From positions 1-36,576 of the forward strand of contig NZ_RWKI01000030.1 of NCBI RefSeq assembly GCF_003984645.1: a DNA stretch of 36,576 nucleotides. Reading direction: 5' to 3'. Every line of letters starts with the position of its first letter. Position 1 is the stretch's first letter. The notes beneath the pieces are model-generated. The model did no database searches. It was not told the DNA's origin and saw only the letters and a program-made list of their open reading frames with translations. Positions 22,923 through 30,981 of the stretch are shown one piece after another. A program made the position numbers and the translations under genes. The DNA is from Variovorax sp. MHTC-1 (GTDB taxonomy: Bacteria > Pseudomonadota > Gammaproteobacteria > Burkholderiales > Burkholderiaceae_C).

Positions 22923-23960
22923 TCAGGCGATTCGCCCGAACCAGAGCAGCGAAAGCGTTGCCGCCGTCATCGCAACCAATGCGCAGATTAGCGCCAGCAT
23001 ACCGGTGAGCTCGGTTTCTCGTGTCAGCACCTGCACGCGAGAGCCGAGGTTCTCGTAGACGCTGCGCAGCTTCTCCGCCGTGCCTGCATGGTAGTACTCG
23101 CCGCCCGTCATGCGCGCCACTTCGCGAAGAGTCGGCTCGTCCAGCTTCATGTAGATGGCCATGCCGTCCGGAGTTGAAGCGTCGCCGTCCACCGTCCCCA
23201 GCCCCACCACGTAGATGCGGACGCCGCGATCGGCGGCCATCTTCGCCGCGGCCAGCGTATCGACGCCGGTGGTTCGACGGCCATCGCTCAGCAGGATGAT
23301 CGCGGCGGAATCGTACGAGCCCGGCGCCACCGGCGTGAAAGGCAAGGGCTGCGGCTTCGCCTTGTCGTCCAGGCTGCGCCCGTGCGGCTTGCTGCCGATG
23401 TTCATGTCGCCGAGCTCGATGCCGTGGTCCGGAAACAGCTCTGCCAGGCACAGCACGATGGCATTGCCCACCGCCGTGCCCATCTGCATCTGGAAGCCGT
23501 CGATGCCCGCGATCACGGACGCGCGGTCCAGCGTCGCGCGCTGGGTGACCTGGCTGCTGCCGGCGAACGTGACGAGCCCCACTTCGATCTGCTTGGGCAG
23601 GTCCCGCAGGAACAGCTTGGCCGCTTCCTGCGCGGCCACCAGCCGGGTCGGCTTGACGTCGGCGACCCGCATGCTGAGCGACACGTCCATGGCCAGGATG
23701 ATCGATGCCCGTGTCCATGGCAGCGGGACCCGCGCCACGGGACGCGCCGCGGCGATCAGCAACCCCGAGCAGGCCAGCAGGAGCAGCGCGGGGGGCAGGT
23801 GCCGTCGCCACTGGCGGCCGGCCGCCGCCTCGCGCACGATGCCCAGGCTGCTGTAGCGCAAGGCTGACTTGCCCGGGCGGTTCAGGAGCCAGACATACAC
23901 CGCCGGCAGCAGCGCAAGCGCCAGCAGGAACCAGAGGTACTCGGGCCAGAGGAAGAACAT
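22923..23960 (-). CDS. VWA-domain membrane protein (BatA-like)
   Basis: A 345-residue membrane protein with two N-terminal helices (about residues 5-25 and 56-75), a von Willebrand A domain (about 86-300) and a C-terminal helix (about 318-340), the layout of BatA from aerotolerance operons. The metal-binding MIDAS motif is intact: MDVSLSM (Asp92, Ser94, Ser96), a later threonine and LLSDGRRTTG. The first strand is IILAMDVS. BatA-type genes usually sit with a MoxR ATPase and a DUF58 protein; neither is in the window, so this copy is isolated. Start ATG 23960 (MFFLWPEYLWFL) has only a weak ribosome-binding site. Confidence 0.85.
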   Translation of the reverse strand: MFFLWPEYLWFLLALALLPAVYVWLLNRPGKSALRYSSLGIVREAAAGRQWRRHLPPALLLLACSGLLIAAARPVARVPLPWTRASIILAMDVSLSMRVADVKPTRLVAAQEAAKLFLRDLPKQIEVGLVTFAGSSQVTQRATLDRASVIAGIDGFQMQMGTAVGNAIVLCLAELFPDHGIELGDMNIGSKPHGRSLDDKAKPQPLPFTPVAPGSYDSAAIILLSDGRRTTGVDTLAAAKMAADRGVRIYVVGLGTVDGDASTPDGMAIYMKLDEPTLREVARMTGGEYYHAGTAEKLRSVYENLGSRVQVLTRETELTGMLALICALVAMTAATLSLLWFGRIA

Positions 23961-24160
23961 CGGTGGCGGTTCCCGTGCGACTCGGCACCCGGAACTCGGA
24001 GTGCAGCAACATCGTGCCTGCGACGGGTTCATTTCGCAACCGTCAAGTGCTTGCCATGCAGCCGGTAGACGAGCTTGCGGCGCCTGCCCTTCGACGAGGC
24101 CGATGCCTGCACGCGCTTGCGCGGACGAATGCCGCCACGGGGACAGCTCAGTCGATAGGA

Positions 24161-24643
24161 TCAGAGGCGTCGACGTCTTCGCAGGCGCAGGTACACCAGG
24201 CCCACGACGGCGGCAACGACAAGGGCCTTGCGGGCCGCACCCATCGGGTTGTGCTTGAGCTCCGCGGCGCCGCCCATCTCCGCGTACAAGTTCGGGACGC
24301 GCCCGCGCGAGAGATCGTCGATCAGGCCTTCGCCGACATCCACTCGGTCGGCAGCGAGCAGCAGCAGCCAGTGGCGCAGGTCGTTCTCGCTGTAGCGAAA
24401 GGCGAAGCGGCGCATCCTTCCGCTCAGCCAGCGCGGCGGGCAGGTCGCGCCGAAGACCGGCGTGATACCCGGCCGCTCGGTGGAGCAGAACACCTCCATC
24501 CGCTCGGCCTGCTGCTCCGGCTGGTCCCAGTGCACGCCCTCGAGACGGGGCGGCGTGCGCTCCTTCGGATAGGCGGGGCGGTTGGCGTGGTCGAGGTCGG
24601 CGCCCCACCCGACGATGTGTGCGTACTTGCTCGGCGTATCCAT
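24161..24643 (-). CDS. Conserved hypothetical protein with a C-terminal membrane anchor
   Basis: A 160-residue protein without a signal peptide. It starts MDTPSKYAHIVGWGADLDHA and continues with a proline-rich segment, VFCSTERPGITPVFGATCPP and a helical part LRHWLLLLAADRVDVGEGLI. Near the end it has one hydrophobic helix, ALVVAAVVGLVYLRL, followed by a run of arginines, so it is probably tail-anchored with the main domain in the cytoplasm. I do not recognise a named domain. GGGAG lies 6 bases before ATG 24643. The alcohol dehydrogenase gene ends 13 bases upstream, so the two are surely co-transcribed, and the protein may dock that enzyme at the membrane (inference). Confidence 0.75.
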   Translation of the reverse strand: MDTPSKYAHIVGWGADLDHANRPAYPKERTPPRLEGVHWDQPEQQAERMEVFCSTERPGITPVFGATCPPRWLSGRMRRFAFRYSENDLRHWLLLLAADRVDVGEGLIDDLSRGRVPNLYAEMGGAAELKHNPMGAARKALVVAAVVGLVYLRLRRRRRL

Positions 24644-24656
24644 GGCAGCTCCCGGT

Positions 24657-25811
24657 TCAGGCGGTGACGCCCGGCGGCACCAGCACCGTCTTGATGCAGC
24701 CGTCGAGCTTGCTCGAGAACAGGTGGTAGGCATCGGCCACCTCCTCCAGCGGCATGCGGTGCGTGATGATCTCGTGCGGCGCGATGCGCCCGGCTTCGAT
24801 GTGCTCGATGAGCCGCGGCAGGTGGCGCTTCACGCTTGCCTGGTTCATGCGCAAGGTCAGCCCCTTGTTGATCGCGTTGCCGATGGGCACGGCGTTGAAC
24901 GTGGGACCGTACACGCCGACGATCGACACCACGCCGCCCTTGCGCGCCGAGTTGATGGCCCAGTGCAGCGCGGTGGCGGAGCCGGCCTGCATCTTGAGCT
25001 TCACGCCGGTGAGCCACTGCAGCGCGCTGCCCGCTGCCTCGCAGCCCACGCAGTCGATGCAGACGTCGGCGCCGAGGCCGTCGGTCATCTTCTTGATGTG
25101 GATGGCCATGTCCTCTACCGACTTGAAGTCGATGGTCTCGCACTGCGCGAAGCGCTCGACGAATTCCAGCCGGTACTCGATGTGGTCCACGACGATCACG
25201 CGCCCCGCACCGAGCAGCCACGCCGACTTGGCCGCGAAGATGCCGATCGGCCCGGCGCCGAAGATAACGACGGTGTCGCCTTCACCGATATCGCCCATTT
25301 CCGCGGCCTGGTAGCCGGTCGGATAGGCGTCGGTCAGCATCACCGCATCCTCGAGCAGCAGGGAGTCCGGGATGCGCGTCGGTCCGACGTCGGCCATCGG
25401 CACGCGCACGAACTGCGCCTGGCCGCCGTCGTAGCCGCCCGCGGTGTGCGAATAGCCGTAGATAGCGCCGACGGCCGTCGCCTCCGGGTTGGTGTTGTGG
25501 CAGTTCCCGTACAGCTCGCGCTGGCAGAAGAAGCAGGTGCCGCAGAAGATGTTGAAGGGCACCAGCACCCGGTCCCCGACTTTCAGGTTCTGCACCGAGC
25601 TGCCGATGTCCACCACGGTGCCGACGAACTCGTGGCCGAAGGTCGTTCCGACGCGGGTGTCCGGCACGAGCCCGTGGTAGAGATGCAGGTCCGAGCCGCA
25701 GATGCAGGAGCGCAGCACCTGCACGATGGCATCGTTGGGATGCTCGATCACGGGGTCGGGCTTGTAGGCGGCGCGCACGCGGTACGGGCCCCGGTAGTTC
25801 ATGGCGAGCAT
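24657..25811 (-). CDS. Zinc-dependent alcohol dehydrogenase (formaldehyde dehydrogenase-like)
   Basis: A 384-residue medium-chain dehydrogenase. Catalytic zinc ligands are Cys38 (SCICGSDLH) and His60-Glu61 (FGHEFVG); the structural zinc site is intact (Cys90, Cys93, Cys96, Cys104 in FCGTCFFCQRELYGNC). The nucleotide-binding fold has IFGAGPIGIFAA followed by VIVVDHIEYRL with Asp at the strand end, which favours NAD over NADP. The long insert with TDAYPTGYQAAEMGDI resembles glutathione-independent formaldehyde dehydrogenases, but the true substrate is unproven. AAGGGA lies 7 bases before ATG 25811; ATG 25802 is a second in-frame start. A tail-anchored protein gene follows 13 bases downstream. 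Confidence 0.9.
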   Translation of the reverse strand: MLAMNYRGPYRVRAAYKPDPVIEHPNDAIVQVLRSCICGSDLHLYHGLVPDTRVGTTFGHEFVGTVVDIGSSVQNLKVGDRVLVPFNIFCGTCFFCQRELYGNCHNTNPEATAVGAIYGYSHTAGGYDGGQAQFVRVPMADVGPTRIPDSLLLEDAVMLTDAYPTGYQAAEMGDIGEGDTVVIFGAGPIGIFAAKSAWLLGAGRVIVVDHIEYRLEFVERFAQCETIDFKSVEDMAIHIKKMTDGLGADVCIDCVGCEAAGSALQWLTGVKLKMQAGSATALHWAINSARKGGVVSIVGVYGPTFNAVPIGNAINKGLTLRMNQASVKRHLPRLIEHIEAGRIAPHEIITHRMPLEEVADAYHLFSSKLDGCIKTVLVPPGVTA

Positions 25812-25888
25812 CTTGGTCCCTTCGACGCGTCTTGCCGCATTTCTTGCCGAACTTCGCCCACTCGAAGGCGCTTGTTGCGAGAGAACAT
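25799..25888 (-). CDS. Possible 29-codon leader ORF coupled to the alcohol dehydrogenase
   Basis: An ORF of 29 codons (MFSRNKRLRVGEVRQEMRQD, then ASKGPRCSP) starts at ATG 25888, preceded by AAAGGA 6-7 bases upstream. Its stop TGA overlaps the second in-frame ATG of the dehydrogenase (ATGA at 25799-25802), an arrangement typical of translational coupling. The peptide is basic and has no known match. It may be a real leader peptide, the remnant of a gene, or chance. Confidence 0.3.
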   Translation of the reverse strand: MFSRNKRLRVGEVRQEMRQDASKGPRCSP

Positions 25889-26026
25889 GAGGATCCTTTC
25901 ATCAAGAGGTTGGGCGAGAGGCCTGAAGGCCGCGATCTCGCACTTTCCGTCTTGTCCCGGCGGGCACGTGTAGGCAGCTTCGGCGCAGCGCGATCAGGAA
26001 AAGAGCGCGCATGCAGTTGTCTCGAG

Positions 26027-26302
26027 CTACCGCGAGCCCGTGCGCGTACCGCCGACATCGCCCCTGTCGTCGCGACGGCCTCTCAGGCCGGCAAGGCCGA
26101 GCAGACCGATCAGTCCGAGCCAACCCCAGTCCCAGTCTCGATCGCCGCCGACCGGTGCACTCAGGGAGCCAGGGGCGCTCTGCGCGTTCGCGGTCCCGGT
26201 GCCCGCAGTACCTTGCGCTGCCGCGGGTAGCGCGCATACAAGCCCCAGCACCAGGGCCGCGGCTGCGGCGTGGCAAGTTCTCGTCTTCGTCTCAGTCGTC
26301 AT
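26027..26302 (-). CDS. WGxxGxxG-type small exported protein
   Basis: A 91-residue protein with a Sec signal (HAAAAALVLGLVCALPAAAQ) and a low-complexity Gly/Ala/Ser linker. Near the C-terminus is DWGWLGLIGLLGLAGLRGRR, the W-G-x-x-G-x-x-G pattern that defines the WGxxGxxG family, with a hydrophobic helix and basic residues behind it. This tripartite end resembles protein-sorting signals such as PEP-CTERM and MYXO-CTERM, so the protein may be anchored or processed at its C-terminus. No matching sorting enzyme is in the window. AGGAG lies 8 bases before ATG 26302. It is divergent from the DUF1330 gene. Confidence 0.75.
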   Translation of the reverse strand: MTTETKTRTCHAAAAALVLGLVCALPAAAQGTAGTGTANAQSAPGSLSAPVGGDRDWDWGWLGLIGLLGLAGLRGRRDDRGDVGGTRTGSR

Positions 26303-26525
26303 CGCAGGTCTCCTATGGGCACCGCGGAAGTCGTTCCCGCGGCAGTGCGTTCCCGCACAGCAGGGACGATCCGGTCCGGACACGCCGGTCGTTGTGGGAC
26401 ATGACGCCACGTCTGCGCTGGCAATGCCGCACAGCTCATTTGCCCAACCACGCGAGTGCCCGAAGCGAGCGAGCCACGAGCAGGAGCAAGCTATATTGTT
26501 CGCTCAGCAACAGAGAGAAATCACC

Positions 26526-26816
26526 ATGGCTAAAGCCTATTGGGTCAGCGTGTACCGCGCCGTCAAGGACGCCGACAAACTTGCGGCCTACGCGAAGCTG
26601 GCCGGCCCGGCGATCGCTGCCGGCGGCGGGCGCTTTCTGGCGCGCGGCCTGCCCGCCAAGGTCTACGAGTACGGTTTGCCCCAACGCACCGTCTTGATCG
26701 AGTTCGACAGCGTCGAGCAGGCGACAGCCGTGCATGACAGCCCCGACTATCAAGCCGCGCTTGCCGCGCTAGGCGACGGTGCCGAACGGGATCTACGGAT
26801 CATCGAAGGGGTCTGA
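26526..26816 (+). CDS. DUF1330 protein
   Basis: A 96-residue DUF1330 protein with a dimeric alpha+beta barrel (ferredoxin-like) fold. Landmarks: YWVSVYRAVKDADKLAAYAK, GGGRFLARG, RTVLIEFDSVEQATAVHDSP and DYQAALAAL, in the usual order and length. The family is often found near catabolic genes, with no proven activity. ATG 26526 opens MAKAYWVSV; upstream AGAGAG is a weak ribosome-binding site. A TATATT (about 26492-26497) upstream could be a -10 element. It stands alone: divergent from the WGxxGxxG gene and convergent with the glycolipid-binding-family gene. Confidence 0.9.
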   Translation: MAKAYWVSVYRAVKDADKLAAYAKLAGPAIAAGGGRFLARGLPAKVYEYGLPQRTVLIEFDSVEQATAVHDSPDYQAALAALGDGAERDLRIIEGV

Positions 26817-26983
26817 GTCGCCCCGGGTCAGGCGGGTGCGGAAGCAGCCGACCATTGGCGAGATACCCGCGTCGGTGGCTGGCGCGGTGTCGGCGACCGG
26901 GGCTTTGGCGGCTTCGATGGCCACCGTCATGCGTCAGGAGGCTCTGCAGTGATGCGGGCCTCGCGCCACTGAGCCCGCGGTGC

Positions 26984-27562
26984 CTACGGCCGGACTCGCT
27001 CGAAGAAATCCGGGTAGTCCAGAACAATACCGTCTTCGTCAACCAGAAGTTCTGCCCGAAAGCCGCTGCCATCCAGGTTCTCGAAGAGGTAGCGCTGGTC
27101 TGACAGCCGCGTGTAGCCTTGCGGCTGGACGTGCACCGTCAGCGCCGGTGCAAAGATCCAAGCCATGCGGAACTCGCGGCGCTCACCGACAGCCATGGGC
27201 TCGCGACGAATCGGGAAGCTGTTGGTGAAAGGCGTTGGCCAGATGTCGATATCGATGCAGCCATCCAACTCGTCAATGGGCCTGCCGTCCTCGTGCTGCC
27301 AACGGCCTTTGCCGTCCGTCCTCAGGCTCAGCGATCGGGTGGATTCGTTCATTGCCACGGCCAGCCCGGCGCTGCGGAGCCGCCACGAATCGTCCCAGGT
27401 GAGGCGATAGCTGAGCCGGAATGGAGTGTTGTCTTCCTCGAAGGCGAGGACGATGCTGTCGGCCACGCGATTCGCGATGAGAAGGTGCTCCAGCCCCAGG
27501 CCTTCACGGGCCTTGTTCCAGATCGGCCGCCAGCAAACCGTTCGACACATATCGACAGTCAT
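26984..27562 (-). CDS. Putative glycolipid-binding family protein (PF06475-like)
   Basis: A 192-residue protein without a signal peptide matching the putative glycolipid-binding family: VCWRPIWNKAREGLGLEHLL, IVLAFEEDNTPFRLSYRLTW, SLRTDGKGRWQ, ELDGCIDIDIWPTPFTNSFP and YLFENLDGSGFRAELLVDED. The fold is a beta barrel whose relative in Pseudomonas was named for structure, not for measured binding, so the function stays open. ATG 27562 is preferred because AGGA lies 6 bases upstream; ATG 27568 and 27550 are alternatives. Isolated gene; it is divergent from the SulP operon across a 368-bp region. Confidence 0.85.
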   Translation of the reverse strand: MTVDMCRTVCWRPIWNKAREGLGLEHLLIANRVADSIVLAFEEDNTPFRLSYRLTWDDSWRLRSAGLAVAMNESTRSLSLRTDGKGRWQHEDGRPIDELDGCIDIDIWPTPFTNSFPIRREPMAVGERREFRMAWIFAPALTVHVQPQGYTRLSDQRYLFENLDGSGFRAELLVDEDGIVLDYPDFFERVRP

Positions 27563-27930
27563 CCGCATCCTGCAAGGTTGATCCGCAACCAGCATATCGC
27601 GACGATGGTGCAGCCGCAAACGCCGAGCTATGCGACCCAAGCGCGAAGGGCTCCGGTTTCCAGATGTTGAACGGGGGGAGGTTGCTGCTCGGCAACCTTG
27701 GCGGCGCTGGGGCCTGGTTCGTACAATGGCGCCATGCAGCAACTTGGTCGCAATGTCCAACTCCGGCCGGAGCTCTCTCCGGTGAGCACGCTGCCGCTCG
27801 GGTATTTCTGCTCGGTTACCCCGCCATAGGTATCTAGACAACCCGCTCCCGCGAGCATCAGTGGCGCACCCGCGCCTGTCGTTGTCGTCGAGCGCCGCCA
27901 CTGCGCGGCCGCCGCATTCTCTTTTTCAGC
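27563..27930. other. 368-bp divergent intergenic region with promoter and short ORF
   Basis: This region separates the glycolipid-binding-family gene from sulP. It holds an imperfect hairpin (GGTTGC/GCAACC, 27680-27697), a sigma-70-like promoter (27698-27727) and, 7 bases after the -10, a 31-codon ORF (27734-27829) beginning MQQLGRNVQLRPELSPVSTL. The rest shows no recognisable gene. The ORF could be a truncated gene start or a leader. Confidence 0.4.
27698..27727 (+). promoter_or_regulatory. Sigma-70-like promoter upstream of sulP
   Basis: TTGGCG (27698-27703) and TACAAT (27722-27727) are separated by 18 bases; four of six and five of six positions match the consensus. It points toward the SulP gene 200 bases away and directly precedes the 31-codon ORF. 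Confidence 0.45.
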
Positions 27931-29415
27931 ATGAACTTCAAGACGTCCTTGCACCAGGACTGGCTATCCAATATTCGTGGCGATGTGCTCGCCGGTGCCG
28001 TCGTGGCGCTCGCCCTCATTCCCGAGGCCATCGCCTTTTCCATCATCGCCGGCGTAGACCCCAAGGTGAGTCTCTACGCATCGTTCTGCATCGCCGTCGT
28101 CATTGCCTTCGCGGGTGGACGCCCCGGAATGATTTCCGCCGCCACGGGTGCCATGGCGCTCGTCATGGTGACGCTGGTCAAGGACCACGGGCTGCAGTAC
28201 CTCTTGGCTGCGACCGTGCTGACCGGCTTGCTTCAAATCCTCGCAGGGTGGCTGAGGCTTGGCGCCTTGATGCGCTTCGTCTCGCGCTCCGTCGTCACTG
28301 GCTTCGTCAATGCGTTGGCGATCCTCATCTTCATGGCCCAGTTGCCCGAGCTCATCGGCGTGAGCTGGGTCGTCTACCCCATGGTCGCCGCTGGGTTGGC
28401 CATCATTTATCTCCTCCCGCTGGTGACGAAGGCGGTGCCCTCTCCGCTGGTGTGCATCGTCGTGCTCACGGCGGTGGCGATGGTATTGAAGTTGGACATT
28501 CGGACCGTTGGCGACATGGGCCAGCTGCCGGACAGCTTGCCCGTCTTCCTCTTGCCGGAGGTGCCGCTCAATCTGGAGACGCTGCGCATCATCCTTCCGT
28601 ATTCGCTCACGCTCGCGGTCGTCGGCCTGCTCGAGTCGATGATGACCGCCTCCATCGTCGACGACCTGACCGATACGCCGAGCAACAAGAACCGCGAGTG
28701 CGCAGGCCAGGGCATTGCCAACATCGCGTCCGGCTTCCTCGGCGGCATGGCGGGCTGCGCCATGATTGGCCAGTCGGTCATCAATGTGAAATCCGGCGGG
28801 CGCGGGCGGCTGTCCGCACTGGTCGCCGGCGTATTCCTGCTCATCCTGGTCGTGTTCCTTGGCCGGTGGGTGAAGCAGATTCCCATGGCTGCGTTGGTCG
28901 CGGTCATGGTGATGGTGTCCATCGGGACCTTCAGCTGGGAGTCGTTGAAGAACCTGCGCAAGCACCCGCCGAGCTCCAGCATCGTGATGGTGGCCACGGT
29001 CGCTGTGGTGGTTGCCACGCATGACCTGGCCAAGGGCGTGTTTGTGGGCGTATTGCTCAGCGGCATCTTCTTTGCGCACAAGGTTGGACGCGTGTTGCGC
29101 GTTTCCAGCGAGACAGCAGAAGAGGGCAACGCCCGCGCTTACTCCGTCGTGGGCCAGGTGTTCTTCGCTTCCGCAGGTGCGTTCACGTCGAGCTTCGACT
29201 TCAAGGAAGTCCTGCAGCGCGTGAGGATCGATGTCAGCCGGGCTCACTTCTGGGACATCACCGCCGTGAACGCTCTCGACACAGTCGTGATGAAGTTTCG
29301 GCGCGAGGGCGCAGCCGTGGAGGTTGTCGGGTTGAACGAGGCCAGCGCGACGCTGGTCGACAAATTCGCGGTTCACGACAAGCCTGATGCCGTCGAGCGG
29401 CTGATGGGCCACTAA
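27931..29415 (+). CDS. SulP-family anion transporter with STAS domain
   Basis: A 494-residue SulP (SLC26) permease. The N-terminal region shows GDVLAGAVVALALIPEAIAF, then SLYASFCIAVVIAFAGGRPG and SAATGAMALVMVTLV, the usual opening of bacterial SulP proteins. About ten to twelve hydrophobic segments run to residue 385, followed by a cytoplasmic STAS domain (about 395-494) with VGQVFFASAGAFTSSFDF and RAHFWDITAVNALDTVVMKF. The domain order and length are standard. Bacterial members carry bicarbonate, sulfate or dicarboxylates; the association with a universal stress protein downstream is common in bicarbonate-type members, but the ion is not proven. No clear ribosome-binding site precedes ATG 27931. 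Confidence 0.92.
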   Translation: MNFKTSLHQDWLSNIRGDVLAGAVVALALIPEAIAFSIIAGVDPKVSLYASFCIAVVIAFAGGRPGMISAATGAMALVMVTLVKDHGLQYLLAATVLTGLLQILAGWLRLGALMRFVSRSVVTGFVNALAILIFMAQLPELIGVSWVVYPMVAAGLAIIYLLPLVTKAVPSPLVCIVVLTAVAMVLKLDIRTVGDMGQLPDSLPVFLLPEVPLNLETLRIILPYSLTLAVVGLLESMMTASIVDDLTDTPSNKNRECAGQGIANIASGFLGGMAGCAMIGQSVINVKSGGRGRLSALVAGVFLLILVVFLGRWVKQIPMAALVAVMVMVSIGTFSWESLKNLRKHPPSSSIVMVATVAVVVATHDLAKGVFVGVLLSGIFFAHKVGRVLRVSSETAEEGNARAYSVVGQVFFASAGAFTSSFDFKEVLQRVRIDVSRAHFWDITAVNALDTVVMKFRREGAAVEVVGLNEASATLVDKFAVHDKPDAVERLMGH

Positions 29416-29424
29416 GGAGACGAC

Positions 29425-30279
29425 ATGAACAAAGTGATTGCTTGTGTGGATGGCGCGGCCTACACGGTCAGCGTCAGCGACCACGCCGCGTGGGCCGCTC
29501 GGCGTCTTGAGATTCCTCTCGAGTTTCTGCACGTGCTCGACCGGCATCCCGAGCGGGCGCCTGCCTCCGACTTGAGCGGCAGCATCGGCCTGGGTACCCG
29601 GGAATCGCTGCTGGAGGAACTCAGCGCCCTCGACGAGAGGCGCAGCGTTCTCGCGCAGCAGCACGGCCGCGAACTGCTTGCCGGGCTTGTGCAACGCTCG
29701 AAGGAAGCCGGGCTCGCGCAGGTGGAAAGCCGTCAGCGCCACGGCAGCCTGGTCGAAGCCATCGAAGACCTGGAGCCTGTGACGCGCCTTTTCGTACTGG
29801 GCCAGCACCGCCGTGGAGACTCAGCGGGAATCCTCCATCTGGACCACAACGTTGAGCGTGTCATCCGGGCAGCGAAGCGCCCGGTGCTGGTGGCATCAGA
29901 GGAGTACAAGGCGCCTGGGCGGTTCGCCATCGCATTCGATGGCAGCGCGACCGGCCAACGCATTGTCGACGCGGTGGCAGGAAGTCCGCTGTTGCGTGGA
30001 CTTCACTGCACGATCGTCACGGTCGGGGACGAGACAGCCAGCACTCGTGCCCAGCTCAGTCGGGCACGCGATCAACTCGCTGCGGCGGGACTCGAAGTTG
30101 CAACGCTGGTTCTGGCTGGAGAGCCTGAGACGGCGCTGCCGGAATACCTAGCCACCATCCCGGTCGACCTGCTTGTCATGGGGGCGTACGGGCACTCGAG
30201 AATCCGGCATCTCATTGTCGGAAGCACCACGACGACGCTCCTGCGAACGAGCCCGGTGCCAGTGCTCGTCATTCGTTGA
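29425..30279 (+). CDS. Tandem universal stress protein
   Basis: A 284-residue protein with two universal stress protein (USP) domains. The N-terminal one (residues 1-155) starts NKVIACVDGAAYTVSVSDHA and is degenerate in its nucleotide motif (GQHRRGDSAGILHLD). The C-terminal one (about 160-284) has the intact ATP-binding pattern GAYGHSRIRHLIVGSTTTTL and ends VPVLVIR. Tandem USPs often accompany transporters and may sense ATP to tune them. The start has AAGGAG with a 6-base spacer and is 9 bases after the SulP stop, so the two genes form an operon. Confidence 0.9.
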   Translation: MNKVIACVDGAAYTVSVSDHAAWAARRLEIPLEFLHVLDRHPERAPASDLSGSIGLGTRESLLEELSALDERRSVLAQQHGRELLAGLVQRSKEAGLAQVESRQRHGSLVEAIEDLEPVTRLFVLGQHRRGDSAGILHLDHNVERVIRAAKRPVLVASEEYKAPGRFAIAFDGSATGQRIVDAVAGSPLLRGLHCTIVTVGDETASTRAQLSRARDQLAAAGLEVATLVLAGEPETALPEYLATIPVDLLVMGAYGHSRIRHLIVGSTTTTLLRTSPVPVLVIR

Positions 30280-30326
30280 ACAACGCAGTGTTTCCTCTAG
30301 AGCACCGACCATGGTCACCGAAACCA

Positions 30327-30343
30327 GCAGAGTTCTGCTCTGC
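30327..30343 (+). terminator. Weak hairpin after the universal stress protein gene
   Basis: GCAGAG (30327-30332) pairs with CTCTGC (30338-30343) around a five-base loop, 48 bases after the stop and followed by GGTTTGC. It lies between two convergent genes. The stem is short and the T tract weak. Confidence 0.25.
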
Positions 30344-30363
30344 GGTTTGCAAATCGCCGGCGC

Positions 30364-30972
30364 CTAACCCCCCGCAAGCGTCCACTGCGTCGTTGCGCCG
30401 ACCAGGCACCACAGCAGCGGGATCGGCCACAGCATCCATGCGAACGGTGCGAGCGGACGCAGGAGGAGCAGCAGGCCCAGTGTCGCGAGCGCGGTCGGGT
30501 CCGGCGCCATGCCGAAAAGCTCGGCCTCGCGCCACGGCCTGCCGAAGAGCAGCAGGCCGAGCCAGGGCTGGACGACGAGCGCAAAGACGAGCAGGCCGAG
30601 CCCGAGCTGGCCACGCAAGCCGCGCTGCGCCGGGATGTGAAGGCGTGCGCCGAACACGCCGCACAGGAACAACAGCCCGCCCTCGATCGCGAAAGCCGCG
30701 GCGAACCAGGTCGCGGCCCAGTTGATGGCGGCATAGCGCTGCAGATGAAAGGCCCAGGCCACCCACAGCCAGCAGGCCGCGAGCAGCAGGCAGGCCACCC
30801 GCGCCGCCTGCGCCCCGCCTTGCAGCGCTGTGTACAGCACCGTCAACCCGATCACCAGGGCTAGCAGATGCGCAGGCCAGAGCTCGGCGTTGTAGAGCTC
30901 GAAGAGCCGGTGGTAGGTGCGCGCCGAGAACAGCAGGAAATCCGACGGCCGGTAGCTCCACCACTCGGACAT
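30364..30972 (-). CDS. DUF6064 family membrane protein
   Basis: A 202-residue protein with about six hydrophobic helices and few loops. It begins SEWWSYRPSDFLLFSARTYH and FELYNAELWPAHLLALVIGL, a pattern I associate with DUF6064 proteins. The order of helices and the WP and W-x-P motifs near helix ends agree with that family. No function is known. It is the last gene of a tight minus-strand operon: only 9 bases separate its ATG at 30972 from the stop of the aldo/keto reductase. A membrane protein with a Tat-exported reductase just upstream could be its quinone or haem partner (inference only). Confidence 0.75.
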   Translation of the reverse strand: MSEWWSYRPSDFLLFSARTYHRLFELYNAELWPAHLLALVIGLTVLYTALQGGAQAARVACLLLAACWLWVAWAFHLQRYAAINWAATWFAAAFAIEGGLLFLCGVFGARLHIPAQRGLRGQLGLGLLVFALVVQPWLGLLLFGRPWREAELFGMAPDPTALATLGLLLLLRPLAPFAWMLWPIPLLWCLVGATTQWTLAGG

Positions 30973-30981
30973 CTAGGGGCC

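Noticed and set aside
24029..24160. Basic peptide on the minus strand ending KGRRRKLVYRLHGKHLTVAK
   Set aside because: It is open for only about 42 codons with no good start or ribosome-binding site; it could be a remnant, but there is not enough to call a gene.
25916..25935. GGCC-TGAA-GGCC hairpin after the WGxxGxxG gene as a terminator
   Set aside because: The stem has only four base pairs and no T tract.
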